From Aporhodopirellula sallentina SM41 (GTDB lineage Bacteria > Planctomycetota > Planctomycetia > Pirellulales > Pirellulaceae), in assembly GCF_000346505.1 (NCBI RefSeq), contig NZ_ANOH01000197.1:1-64000 (forward strand): 64,000 nucleotides of DNA. Direction: 5' to 3'. The position numbers were made by a program, and so were the translations under genes. The notes beneath the pieces were generated by a model, which did no database searches, had not been told where the DNA came from, and saw nothing but the letters and a program-made list of their open reading frames with translations. This document shows, piece after piece, positions 8,931 to 16,833 of the stretch. The stretch's first letter is position 1, and each line of letters begins with the position of its first letter.

Positions 8931-9548
8931 GTGTCAGGGGACGACTCACATCACACCGGTCAGGAGCAGGATCGGGGTCAGGAGCTGGCTCAGCGTCAAA
9001 GCCAGGGCCAAGATCATGGACAACGCCAAGGCCACGGACAACGCCAAGGCGCCGGACAAAGCCCACTGGAGAAACCCGCGGCGCGTCTTGCCCTGATCCT
9101 TGTCGCTGGTTTCGCGGCCGCGTTGACCTTACCGCACCTTCGCGACGAACAAACAACCGCCCCGACCTCGGTGCCTGTTGCGTTCACGTCGGAACCGATT
9201 GAGCCATTGACCGGAACGCCGCCGACTCTCCCCCGAATGTCGCCGCTGCCGAGAACCACTCAGGCGGAACGTGTGCGTTTGATGAGGATTCCGATAAATG
9301 TCGCGAGTGATCGAGAGCTCGGTTTGTTGCCAAATATTGGGCCCAACATGGTCACCAAAATTCGTCGGCGCCGAGAGACGTGTGGCGAGTTCCTTTCCCT
9401 GCCAGAGCTTTCCCAAATCAACGGGCTCGGTGCATCGACAATTGAAGCGATTGCTCCTTGGTGCGAGATTGACCAAACGCACTCGGGGTCGTATCGTTCC
9501 GTCATCAAAACCGTGCCCCCACTTTGCCACGTTACCCTGGATCGATGA
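8931..9548 (+). CDS. Membrane-anchored helix-hairpin-helix (ComEA-like) protein
   Basis: The frame is open from 8805, but the in-frame GTG at 8931 is the likelier start. The N-terminal ~45 residues are a Gln/Gly/His-rich repeat (GQRQGHGQRQGAGQ) encoded by an 18-bp tandem array. A transmembrane helix follows (ARLALILVAGFAAALTLP), then a Pro/Thr-rich linker. The C-terminal part is a tandem HhH domain: INVASDRELGLLPNIGPNMV then LPELSQINGLGASTIEAIAP. ComEA-type proteins bind double-stranded DNA outside the membrane for uptake; topology here would place the HhH domain outside. No other competence gene is adjacent. The stop is 1 base before the next ATG. Confidence 0.8.
   Translation: MSGDDSHHTGQEQDRGQELAQRQSQGQDHGQRQGHGQRQGAGQSPLEKPAARLALILVAGFAAALTLPHLRDEQTTAPTSVPVAFTSEPIEPLTGTPPTLPRMSPLPRTTQAERVRLMRIPINVASDRELGLLPNIGPNMVTKIRRRRETCGEFLSLPELSQINGLGASTIEAIAPWCEIDQTHSGSYRSVIKTVPPLCHVTLDR
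8960..9060. repeat. 18-bp tandem repeat inside the HhH gene
   Basis: Degenerate 18-bp units start at about 8960, 8978, 8996, 9014 and 9032. The last two share 15 bases (GGACAACGCCAAGG within each). The period keeps the frame and encodes a Gln/Gly-rich hexapeptide before the membrane helix. Confidence 0.75.
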
Positions 9549-9549
9549 G

Positions 9550-9870
9550 ATGGCATTAGCCGAAGACAAAGTCCGCGAAGCACTCAAAGAGGTCATTGAC
9601 CCCGAACTGTACGTCAACATCGTTGACCTCGGGTTGGTCTACGTCGTCGATGTCGGTGATGAGAAGGGGGACGGGCGGCACGACGTGAACGTCGAAATGA
9701 CGCTGACCAGCCCCATGTGTCCTGCTGGGCCGCAACTTGTCGCCGGCACCAAAGCCGCTGCCGAGTCGCTCGACGAAGTCGACTCGTGCGAAGTCAAAGT
9801 GGTCATGGAACCGGCTTGGTCGCCCGAACTGATGACCGATGAGGCCCGTGACCATCTCGGCATCTACTAA
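9550..9870 (+). CDS. MIP18/DUF59 family Fe-S assembly factor (SufT/PaaD-like)
   Basis: A 106-residue protein starting at the ATG 1 base after the HhH gene's stop. It has the family hallmarks DPELYVNIVDLGLVYVV near residues 18-34 and the conserved cysteine in MTLTSPMCPAGPQL, followed by VKVVMEPAWSPELM. Members help insert or mature iron-sulfur clusters (SufT, PaaD, eukaryotic MIP18). No suf or isc gene is visible in the window, so its partner system lies elsewhere. It is cytosolic. Confidence 0.88.
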   Translation: MALAEDKVREALKEVIDPELYVNIVDLGLVYVVDVGDEKGDGRHDVNVEMTLTSPMCPAGPQLVAGTKAAAESLDEVDSCEVKVVMEPAWSPELMTDEARDHLGIY

Positions 9871-9884
9871 CGGACCCCCTCGAC

Positions 9885-10292
9885 TTGCTTCGACATTCTC
9901 ACGAGATCCGCGTCGCCTATCAGGAAACCGATGGGCAACGACGTGTCCACCACGCCAACTATCTCAACTATTTCGAACGTGGGCGTGTCGAGATGCTGCG
10001 CAGCCTCGGTCACGACTACAAGAGCATCGAAGACAGCGGCAAGATGCTCGTCGTCACGGAAATGAACGTCCGCTACTTCGCCCCGGCCGACTTCGATGAC
10101 GTCCTGACCGTCACCACCGAAGTCATCGAGCTAAGAAAGGTGCGAATGCGGCACCGCTACACCATCCATCGAGGCGACACCGTCTTGGTGGAAGGCGACT
10201 CGGTCATCGCATGCGTCGATCGCAACGGGAAACCAGCCCGCCTGCCAGACCTCACCCCCAACCCCCGCCCCGGCTCAGACGCCACCGCGTGA
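9885..10292 (+). CDS. Acyl-CoA thioesterase, YbgC/4-HBT hot-dog family
   Basis: A 135-residue hot-dog-fold protein, the usual size, starting at TTG 9885, 14 bases after the previous stop. The signature YQETDGQRRVHHANYLNYFE is followed by RGR near residues 12-34. Its Asp corresponds to the catalytic Asp of the family. The usual Gly after it (DxxG) is replaced (DGQR), a mild departure. ADFDDVLTVTTEVIEL and MRHRYTIHRGD complete the fold. YbgC homologues hydrolyse acyl-CoA and often act near the envelope. The stop overlaps a GTG of the next reading frame as GTGA. Confidence 0.85.
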   Translation: MLRHSHEIRVAYQETDGQRRVHHANYLNYFERGRVEMLRSLGHDYKSIEDSGKMLVVTEMNVRYFAPADFDDVLTVTTEVIELRKVRMRHRYTIHRGDTVLVEGDSVIACVDRNGKPARLPDLTPNPRPGSDATA

Positions 10293-10313
10293 CGCACAGC
10301 CCTCTCTCGTCAA

Positions 10314-10364
10314 CCGAGCCCCATCGTGAACCGAGCCCCATCGTGAACCAAGCCTCCGACGTGC
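10314..10364. repeat. 17-bp tandem repeat, about three units
   Basis: Two identical units CCGAGCCCCATCGTGAA at 10314-10330 and 10331-10347 are followed by a diverged third. They sit just after the thioesterase gene, in the doubtful 5' extension of the ankyrin gene, which favours that gene's downstream start. Confidence 0.8.
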
Positions 10365-10459
10365 ACCAAACCCCACTCGCTGCCCCGAGCACCTCTGCCG
10401 ATCGCGTACCGCGGCGTCCTTCCACACTCCCGAAGGCCATCGCATCCGCGCCGGCAAAC

Positions 10460-11125
10460 ATGCGGCTCTCACGTGCCAAGGCGGGTGTCGCCGCTGTCGT
10501 GACGCTACTCGGATTAACGAGCGTCGGTTGCGGCCCCGAACGGATCGAACCGGATGACTTTCCGCGACGCGAACGCGAGGAGGTCATCGTCTCTTCCGCC
10601 GAGCCCGAAGCGGACGCCCCCACGGCGAGGTCGGCAGAACCAAACACCGGCACGGGTCGCGGCGATGCGCTGCTCGACGCCGCCATGCGTGGCGAGCTGG
10701 ACTCGGTCAAAGAAATCGCATCGTCGGGCACCGATATCGACGCCACCGGGGAAGGCGGACGCACGGCATTGCAGCTCGCCGCCTATGACGGGCACCTCGA
10801 AACCGTTGAGTGGTTGATCGACCAACACGCGGAGATCGACCACCGCGACGAATTCGGACGAACGGCGTTGATGTACGCCGCCACGGGCGACAACGCATCG
10901 ACCGTCAAAGCCCTGCTCGCGGCCGGTGCCGACATGGAACTCGTCGATGAAGACGAACACTTCAACGCGTTAATGTTCGCCGCAGCAGAAGGGCAAACCA
11001 AAGTCGTGCAGTTGTTGCTCGACAAAGGAGCCGATCCTTCGGTCGAAGATGTCGACGGAGAGTCGGCGTTGGACTTCGCCAAAGCGAACGGACACGCTGA
11101 CGTCGTCGAACTACTCGATCAATAG
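10460..11125 (+). CDS. Ankyrin-repeat lipoprotein
   Basis: The frame is open from 10211, and a GTG at 10289 overlaps the thioesterase stop. The ATG at 10460 is preferred because it starts a compact lipoprotein signal (MRLSRAKAGVAAVVTLLG then LTSVGC; lipobox Cys near residue 24). A Pro/Glu/Ala-rich linker follows, then four ankyrin repeats: DALLDAAMRGELDSVKEI, GRTALQLAAYDGHLETVEWL, GRTALMYAATGDNASTVKAL and ALMFAAAEGQTKVVQLLLDK, with a final cap. Ankyrin repeats mediate protein-protein contacts. The protein is probably anchored at a membrane, facing the periplasm-like space. The partner is unknown. Confidence 0.82.
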   Translation: MRLSRAKAGVAAVVTLLGLTSVGCGPERIEPDDFPRREREEVIVSSAEPEADAPTARSAEPNTGTGRGDALLDAAMRGELDSVKEIASSGTDIDATGEGGRTALQLAAYDGHLETVEWLIDQHAEIDHRDEFGRTALMYAATGDNASTVKALLAAGADMELVDEDEHFNALMFAAAEGQTKVVQLLLDKGADPSVEDVDGESALDFAKANGHADVVELLDQ

Positions 11126-11132
11126 AGTCTTC

Positions 11133-12461
11133 TCACACGAGTGAAACAATCGCTTCGACCAGCCCGTCGATGTGGCCTCGTTGATGAGCCGCCGACAACG
11201 AGATACGCAGCCTCGCGGTTCCTTCAGGTACGGTCGGTGGTCGAATCGCGGGAACGTAGTAACCTCGCTCGCGAAGCCGGGTACTCATCGCAACGGTTGC
11301 CTCATCGCTGCCGATGATCACCGGCACGATCGGTATGCCCTCAAAGATCTCCCTGTCCGCGGTCGCGTCACCGCCACCACAAGGGCCGAGCATCTCATCG
11401 GGCAAACGGTTCCCTAACTGCTCGCGCAGGCAAGCCGCCAACCGCGTCACGTGCTCGCGTCGCGCCCGCAGTCCTTCCATCGACGCAATCACCCGTTCCG
11501 CCCCGGCGGCGGTCCGTGGCGACAACGCGGTGCTGAAAATCAGTGTCCGACAAAACTGGACCAGATAATCCGTCACCACCCGCGGGCCTGCAACAAAACC
11601 GCCCTGATGACCGATCGCTTTACTCAGTGTTCCAATACGAACCGCGACGTGGTCTCGAACCCCGAGAGCCTCGCACAGCCCGCCTCCGTTTTGGCCGAGC
11701 ACCCCCGTGCCGTGCGCTTCGTCGACGAGGACCTGCGCGTCATACCGCTCGGCAACCTGAACGAGTTCCCGCAGCGGTGCGGCGTCGCCGTCCATGCTGA
11801 ACACGCCATCGGTCACAATCCAAACACGTCCGAACCGCGGCCGAGACTCTTGCAAGACACCCTCAACGTGCCTCACATCACGGTGGGGATACACCTGCCG
11901 ATCTGCTTTCGACGCCCGACAACCATCGATCAACGAAGCATGATTGAGCTCGTCGCTCAGAATCAAATCGCCTTCACGACATAACGTCGCGACCGCACCA
12001 CTGCACGCCGCGTAGCCGGAAGGGAACACCACCGCCGACTCAGTCCGCTCCAACCGAGCGATCGATTTGGCCAACCGATCATGAGCCGGTGTCCAACCAC
12101 ATACCAACGGACTCGCCGTCGCCCCACACTGCTCCTGCCCGAAGAACGCTTCCCCCTTCTCTGCCTGACCACTGCCAGAGCGATGAACACTGCCAGAGCG
12201 ATGAACACCGCCAGAGCTATGAACACTGCCAGAGCTATGAGCACCGCCGGAGCACTCAAGACCGTCGCCACACTCACCGCCGAGCCCCTCGGCAACAATC
12301 CCGAGATAGTCGTTGCCGCCAAAGTTGAGCAGGCGTTCCGACTGGTCAGTGACCAGAGACACGCCGTCGAGGTACTGAACGACCAACCGGCGCGTCCGCC
12401 CCCGCGACTTCATTTCATCGAGCGAACGTGCAAAGTCATCGAACGGGGTGCGGTCTGGCAT
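11133..12461 (-). CDS. bioF: 8-amino-7-oxononanoate synthase
   Basis: A 442-residue PLP enzyme of the alpha-oxoamine synthase family, which condenses pimeloyl-ACP/CoA with L-alanine in biotin synthesis. Landmarks are LLNFGGNDYLGI, SGYAACSGAVATL, LSDELNHASLIDGCRASKA, VDEAHGTGVLG and the PLP lysine in GTLSKAIGHQGGF, then RTLIFSTALSP. BioF is usually about 385 residues. The excess is a Gly/Ser/His-rich insert near residues 72-105 (units such as HSSGSV, HRSGSV) encoded by the 18-bp array at 12170-12257. The insert lies between LLNFGGNDYLG and the substrate domain, probably as a surface loop. KBL (2-amino-3-ketobutyrate ligase) is a less likely alternative. No other bio gene is adjacent. Confidence 0.87.
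   Translation of the reverse strand: MPDRTPFDDFARSLDEMKSRGRTRRLVVQYLDGVSLVTDQSERLLNFGGNDYLGIVAEGLGGECGDGLECSGGAHSSGSVHSSGGVHRSGSVHRSGSGQAEKGEAFFGQEQCGATASPLVCGWTPAHDRLAKSIARLERTESAVVFPSGYAACSGAVATLCREGDLILSDELNHASLIDGCRASKADRQVYPHRDVRHVEGVLQESRPRFGRVWIVTDGVFSMDGDAAPLRELVQVAERYDAQVLVDEAHGTGVLGQNGGGLCEALGVRDHVAVRIGTLSKAIGHQGGFVAGPRVVTDYLVQFCRTLIFSTALSPRTAAGAERVIASMEGLRARREHVTRLAACLREQLGNRLPDEMLGPCGGGDATADREIFEGIPIVPVIIGSDEATVAMSTRLRERGYYVPAIRPPTVPEGTARLRISLSAAHQRGHIDGLVEAIVSLV
12170..12259. repeat. 18-bp in-frame tandem repeat inside bioF
   Basis: Units of CACTGCCAGAGCGATGAA start at 12170, 12188, 12206 and 12224, with a diverged fifth at 12242. On the coding (minus) strand they encode repeated hexapeptides of the type HSSGSV. 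Confidence 0.92.
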
Positions 12462-12518
12462 CTAGCAAAAATGGGTCGCAAAGGAAGCGTGAAGACCGCC
12501 GCAGTTTACACGCCGGTG

Positions 12519-13115
12519 CTAGACCAACGCCATCTTCTCGCGAACCATCGACACCGCAACACCGAGCACCGACATCACGCCCGGAGCGTCACCACCCTCC
12601 GTCGCACCTGGCGATCCCATTTCAGGACACCATTTCCGCATCGAGACACGCCCATCGGTCAACTTCACGACGACCAATGAGTTCTCAGTGCACTCGCCTT
12701 CCTGTTCGATAATCAGAAAGTCACCATCGAGAACGCCATACTCAGAGAACGAATTGCCCGAAACCTGAACGACGAATCGTTCTCCGGTCGCGAGCGTTTT
12801 CCCGAGATCAATGGCGTCCGTCGGATTGGTATCCAACTCAGAAGGGTGATCCGAAACCACGCCCATCAAAGGCAGTCCGGTTGCCGACCGAGCGTTCTCA
12901 CCGGTTAACTCGATGGCTCGCGATTTGTTCGCTTTACGCGAGATCAGTCCCTTCCGCTCCAGTGCACGCAAATGGCACATCACGCCGTTGGGACTCTTGA
13001 TTCCAAAGTGTTCGCCGATTTCACGAACAGTCGGGCCGTAGCCACGCTCTTGGATGAGCGAACGGATAAGTTCGTAAACTTTCTTCTGGCGGTCGGTCAG
13101 TTGTGGCTTAGCCAT
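12519..13115 (-). CDS. lexA: LexA-like repressor with a degenerate self-cleavage site
   Basis: A 198-residue protein with a canonical LexA winged-helix DNA-binding domain (residues ~6-70: LTDRQKKVYELIRSLI, YGPTVREIGEHFGIKSPNGV, ALERKGLISR, SRAIEL). The C-terminal S24-like domain keeps the catalytic serine (QVSGNSFSEYGVLDGD, Ser122). The Ala-Gly bond cleaved in LexA should follow LPLMGVV, but the sequence there is SDHP. The catalytic lysine position (TVKR in E. coli) reads SMRK, so Lys appears replaced by Arg160. The C-terminal tail also differs from classical LexA. It may be a LexA paralogue that cannot self-cleave. I could not define an operator in the ~300 bases upstream. Annotation as LexA is sound; SOS inducibility is doubtful. 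Confidence 0.85.
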   Translation of the reverse strand: MAKPQLTDRQKKVYELIRSLIQERGYGPTVREIGEHFGIKSPNGVMCHLRALERKGLISRKANKSRAIELTGENARSATGLPLMGVVSDHPSELDTNPTDAIDLGKTLATGERFVVQVSGNSFSEYGVLDGDFLIIEQEGECTENSLVVVKLTDGRVSMRKWCPEMGSPGATEGGDAPGVMSVLGVAVSMVREKMALV

Positions 13116-13414
13116 AAAACCTCGTTAGGGGGCAATCCAACGGGATATCGGAGGGTAGGAAGGCGGGTAAGTGGAGACAGTGAACTATAGCCCATGAATC
13201 ACTTTGATGACGGGATTCTATCGTGGGAAAGTGTGCGGTATATCACTATTCACACGTCCAGTGTGCCGCTGGATGCGTCAACTCGCCCCTTGCTAGAATT
13301 GAGCAACACGTGCTGCCCACTCTGCAGTTTGATGTATACGGAGGTCCAGAAAAATCCCCTGAATGAAATTTTTTTGCCAAGAACCCAAACACCACACGCT
13401 CAAAACGAGCGTTT

Positions 13415-14254
13415 TCAGCGCAAGCTATAGAATAGCAGCATGGCCAAACCGAACGGGATGCACCAGTAAGCGAACCAGTGCAGACGCGCCTCACGGCTCC
13501 AGTGGATCAGCCATTTCAACGCAAAGATCCCGACCACAAACGCACACGCGGCGCCGATCATCAAAGTCGCTACGGGAAGTTCCGACGCCGCTTCGGTCCC
13601 GTCAACGAGGTCTTTCACCGCCAAAGTCGTTGCACCGAGGATCGCCGGGATCGCCAACAGGAACGAGAACGTGACCGAGTCCTCGTTGCTCAGGCCCATC
13701 AACCGACCACCCAAAATGGTTGAGCCGCTACGACTGATTCCAGGCAGGATTGCGACCGCCTGGAAGCAACCGACCACAAACGCCCCCAACCAGCTCATTT
13801 GGGTGTATTCGCCCACTGTAGGTTTCAATCTCCCCAGAACGATCAGCAACACACCCGTCACGATTAACATCGATGCGGCCAATACGGGACTTTCGGTAAT
13901 CCAAGGAAAGCCACGTTTGATCGTGAGCCCGATGACAACCGCGGGCAAGGTTCCGACTACCAACAACCCGATTACCCGCCGATCGCTCGTGAGCAATTTA
14001 AGAATCCTTCGCCAATAAACAACAAGGATCGATCCGAGCGTGCCGGCGTGAAGGATAATCACGAGCGTGGCCGACTCGCCGAGGTCACCTAACAAGTTGT
14101 CGAGAATGACCAAGTGCCCGGAAGAGCTGATCGGTAGAAACTCAGCGATCCCCTGCACAACAGCGAGAATCAGAACACGAATAAGATCAGGCACGAGGGA
14201 CGACCGAACGATGAGGGCGAAACAGAATCGGGCATTGCCAATACTCTGTTCCAA
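13415..14254 (-). CDS. uppP: Undecaprenyl-diphosphatase UppP/BacA
   Basis: An integral membrane enzyme that dephosphorylates undecaprenyl pyrophosphate to the carrier lipid C55-P and gives bacitracin resistance. Signatures are VVQGIAEFLPISSSGHLVI (family motif 1 with the catalytic Glu and the SSSGH segment) and GCFQAVAILPGISRSGSTI (motif 2, PGxSRSG). At least seven hydrophobic helices follow. The longest frame gives 279 residues. A GTG at 14194 would remove 20 residues and match E. coli UppP better at the N-terminus. It is divergent from the DUF368 gene at 14331, which acts on the same lipid. Confidence 0.93.
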   Translation of the reverse strand: MEQSIGNARFCFALIVRSSLVPDLIRVLILAVVQGIAEFLPISSSGHLVILDNLLGDLGESATLVIILHAGTLGSILVVYWRRILKLLTSDRRVIGLLVVGTLPAVVIGLTIKRGFPWITESPVLAASMLIVTGVLLIVLGRLKPTVGEYTQMSWLGAFVVGCFQAVAILPGISRSGSTILGGRLMGLSNEDSVTFSFLLAIPAILGATTLAVKDLVDGTEAASELPVATLMIGAACAFVVGIFALKWLIHWSREARLHWFAYWCIPFGLAMLLFYSLR

Positions 14255-14330
14255 ACTACTTTAGCGAGGCGAGTTGCCTACCACTGCGACAGCATTTTTA
14301 ACATGAATCCTTCACGCCGAGATTGAACCT

Positions 14331-15407
14331 GTGATGAACGCATCCGAGACTGACGATTATGAGGGTCAGGTTCAAAGCGACGATTACAAACACTCGTCCG
14401 ACGATAACGGCGGCGAGCCAACCCGCGCTGCGACACCCAACTCGGATTCGTCACTCGCAAAACCCGCCGGTTCGTTGACAGGCGATGTCATTAATATCTT
14501 CCGCGGTTTCTGCATGGGCGCCGCTGACACGGTCCCTGGCGTCAGCGGCGGCACCGTCGCCCTCATCCTCGGTCACTACGATCGATTAATCGCCGCGATC
14601 AGCAACATCGACACCGAGGCGGTCGGCCTGCTTCGCCGGCGACGCTGGACCTCCCTGATCGAGAAACTCGATCTGCGTTTCACGATCGCACTTGGGATCG
14701 GAATCGTGGTCGGGATCGGATCACTCGCAGGCCTCATGCACCATCTGCTGCTTCACCAAATGAATCAAACGATGGCGGTGTTCTTCGGGTTGGTACTGGC
14801 GAGTGTTTGGGTCGTCCGTCGCAACGTTTCACGTTGGGCAATTCCCACAATGCTCGCCTGCGTCGTGGGAATCCTGATCGCCTTGGCGGTGTCCCAAATT
14901 CCGACGAGCCACGGTGAAATCAACTTGCTGTACCTTTTTTTCAGCGCCTCCATTGCGATCTGCGCGATGATCCTCCCCGGCATCAGCGGCGCGTTTGTGC
15001 TGTTACTGCTGGGCGTTTATGAACCAGTGATCGGGATGATCAAACAGTTCTTCAAACTCAACATCGACGTCATGATCGTGACGCGGTTGACGGTTTTCGC
15101 GATCGGATGCGGCTTTGGCTTGCTCGCCTTCTCGCGATTGCTCAACTACCTCTTGCGGAAACACCACGACATGACAATGGCGACGCTCATCGGACTCATG
15201 ATCGGTTCGATCGGACGTCTCTGGCCGCTGCAAGCCGTCACTCCGGAAACCGCTGACATGGAACTCAAATTCCAAGAGCACGTCTTCATTTCTCCGGCGC
15301 AGTACGATGGCAACATCGCCACCCTGATCGTTCTCGCCGTTGCCGCCGCCCTCGTCGTCCTGATCGCCGACCGAGTCACCCGCAACGCCCACATCGAAGC
15401 CTCCTGA
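14331..15407 (+). CDS. DUF368 family membrane protein (undecaprenyl-phosphate translocase)
   Basis: A 358-residue polytopic protein. After a ~45-residue charged N-terminus comes the DUF368 signature FRGFCMGAADTVPGVSGGTV, then ALILGHYDRLI. The second half has an internally related motif, MILPGISGAFVLLLLGVY. About eight to ten membrane helices follow. DUF368 proteins (PopT) were recently shown to return undecaprenyl phosphate across the membrane. Divergence from uppP across a short shared upstream region suggests co-control of carrier-lipid recycling. The start is GTG 14331 or ATG 14334. The gene ends before a perfect palindrome at 15462. Confidence 0.88.
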   Translation: MMNASETDDYEGQVQSDDYKHSSDDNGGEPTRAATPNSDSSLAKPAGSLTGDVINIFRGFCMGAADTVPGVSGGTVALILGHYDRLIAAISNIDTEAVGLLRRRRWTSLIEKLDLRFTIALGIGIVVGIGSLAGLMHHLLLHQMNQTMAVFFGLVLASVWVVRRNVSRWAIPTMLACVVGILIALAVSQIPTSHGEINLLYLFFSASIAICAMILPGISGAFVLLLLGVYEPVIGMIKQFFKLNIDVMIVTRLTVFAIGCGFGLLAFSRLLNYLLRKHHDMTMATLIGLMIGSIGRLWPLQAVTPETADMELKFQEHVFISPAQYDGNIATLIVLAVAAALVVLIADRVTRNAHIEAS

Positions 15408-15453
15408 AAACGTCGCCTGTGTAACGCGGCAACATTGCTTTCGGGGTAGGTCG

Positions 15454-15508
15454 TAGGGGAACTTGTTAAAGATCCTCATACATCAGGATCTTTAACAAGA
15501 TCCACTAC
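15454..15508. repeat. Palindromic repeat, family B copy 1, between convergent genes
   Basis: CTTGTTAAAGATCCT at 15462-15476 and AGGATCTTTAACAAG at 15485-15499 form a perfect 15-bp inverted repeat around an 8-base loop. Weaker pairing extends to GTAGG and CACTAC at the ends. It lies between two convergent genes and could serve as a bidirectional terminator, but no U-tract follows. A related copy is at 56777-56806. Confidence 0.85.
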
Positions 15509-15533
15509 AAGAAACGAGAACCAACACAAACGA

Positions 15534-16511
15534 CTAGGCGATCTTGAACTGAGTATTCGCCCCCGACATTCGGTCGTGCACCTGAATCACCCGCCGGGCT
15601 TCTTCGCACTGCGAAACACTGCCGAGCGATTCGACAAACCGGCAGGCGGCATACTGAGTCGACAGGCGTTCGTATTCTTCTACCCATCGTTTTCGCTGTG
15701 GCATCCGTTCCGGCGTGATCGGCCAAACGCCCGGCCGAGGCTTGAGGTGGTCATCGATCCCGATCCGCCATGGTTTGGGGGACACCCGGGCGCGAAAGCA
15801 ATTTTGGTTGAAACACATCCGAACATAAATCGGATCGGCCCCAATCGCTTGGAAGAAATCGCGCACCGCGTCACCACGTGGATCGAAGGTGGAATGGGAA
15901 ACCAACACACGCCATCCGCGTGGGGTCTCATAGAGCCGCATGCCCCAATCCGAATGAGAATTGGAAAAACGCTCGATCCGATCGCGAGCGGCCTGCTTGA
16001 GCGACCCTCGCATCCGGTCGCGCAACCAATGCCATGCACTGCCCAGAAGCGTCACCACGACAAACGCTCCGAGCAGGTACAAGAAAAGAGAACGCAGCCC
16101 TTCGACCCGCCACGCCAGCACGATGTAAACGATCGAATAGCCCCAGAAAACGTATCCGTACGGCCCGCACCCGGGACGCTCCTCTGCGTCCACGTCCGCG
16201 ATCAAAACGTCAGGCGTGTTGAGACACAACGCTCCATAGGCATTGCGAGTCATCACCGACTCACCGTGTCGTGAAACGATCTCTTCGCGAATCGGCAATC
16301 CGTCGGCACCGTTGTAAGGCACCTTGGGTTCGGCCAGCAGCGTGGATTCACCGCTAGTGATCTTCTTAACCGCGTCGTCGACTCGTTGCTCGGCATGCTC
16401 CTGCGCGGCCGATTGACTGTCGTCAGACCAACCGAACCGACGCACCGTCATCTGTCGGTTGTCGTGTTTGATGGTCCGTTTTGACTCGGCCCAGTAGGAA
16501 GGGACAATCAT
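15534..16511 (-). CDS. Conserved membrane protein of unknown function
   Basis: A 325-residue protein with two adjacent hydrophobic segments in the middle (VFWGYSIVYIVLAW near 125 and LFLYLLGAFVVVTLLGSAW near 145). Before them is NTPDVLIADVDAEE with an Asp-x-Asp pair. After them come YETPRGWRVLVSHSTFDP and GADPIYVRMCFNQNCFRARVSPKPWRIG. I have the impression that this last block is conserved in a widespread uncharacterised family. The DxD strand followed by a GWRVL strand is reminiscent of primase-polymerase (AEP) folds, but that is only a pattern and should not be used as a function. It is convergent with the DUF368 gene. Confidence 0.6.
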   Translation of the reverse strand: MIVPSYWAESKRTIKHDNRQMTVRRFGWSDDSQSAAQEHAEQRVDDAVKKITSGESTLLAEPKVPYNGADGLPIREEIVSRHGESVMTRNAYGALCLNTPDVLIADVDAEERPGCGPYGYVFWGYSIVYIVLAWRVEGLRSLFLYLLGAFVVVTLLGSAWHWLRDRMRGSLKQAARDRIERFSNSHSDWGMRLYETPRGWRVLVSHSTFDPRGDAVRDFFQAIGADPIYVRMCFNQNCFRARVSPKPWRIGIDDHLKPRPGVWPITPERMPQRKRWVEEYERLSTQYAACRFVESLGSVSQCEEARRVIQVHDRMSGANTQFKIA

Positions 16512-16618
16512 CGAGCGAATCTCAGGTGGTAGGCAATAAGAAACCAGACCCCACCAATCTTAAGGCCTGCTCACAACCAATTCATCGCCCCATCACCGCC
16601 AAAACATACCCTCACCCT

Positions 16619-16646
16619 CGTAGTTCCGTCTTTCCAAGACGGATCC
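16619..16646 (+). repeat. Family C palindromic repeat, copy 1
   Basis: The element reads CGTAGTTCCGTCTTTCCAAG then ACGGATCC. The inner GTCTTTCCAAGAC is itself a hairpin. Related copies lie at 16738-16767 and 56171-56200 on the opposite strand. Confidence 0.8.
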
Positions 16647-16737
16647 CCCACAAACAACCATTGCCCTAACATCATCCAATCAACGGCCCCAGCCCCGGCA
16701 CCGCGCCCGGCACCGCCCCCGGCCTCCAAACATGCCC

Positions 16738-16767
16738 CTCTCGGTCTTGGAAAGACCGAACTACGTG
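16738..16767 (-). repeat. Family C palindromic repeat, copy 2
   Basis: The plus strand reads TCTCGGTCTTGGAAAGACCG then AACTACGTGC, the reverse complement of copy 1 with C/G swaps that preserve stem pairing. Confidence 0.8.
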
Positions 16768-16833
16768 CGCACGCGCGAATCCACCGCCCCCCTCGAACAC
16801 CAAACCGCATTCGAGGACGTAGGCTAACCCCGG

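Larger units (their letters stand above)
16512..16833. other. Intergenic region with an inverted pair of family C repeats
   Basis: No gene is seen. Two oppositely oriented copies of a short palindromic element lie at 16619-16646 and 16738-16767, separated by a C/A-rich stretch (16665-16735, with GCCCCAGCCCCGGCACCGCC-type runs). Their mutual complementarity would allow a ~150-base stem-loop. Confidence 0.6.

Noticed and set aside
12170-12259. CRISPR-like array
   Set aside because: The repeats are contiguous without spacers, keep the bioF frame and have an 18-bp unit; no cas genes are present. The same applies to the other arrays.
15462-15499. Classical Rho-independent terminator
   Set aside because: The stem is perfect but AT-rich, has no U-tract on either side, and a related copy exists at 56.8 kb, so it is better described as a repeat element.
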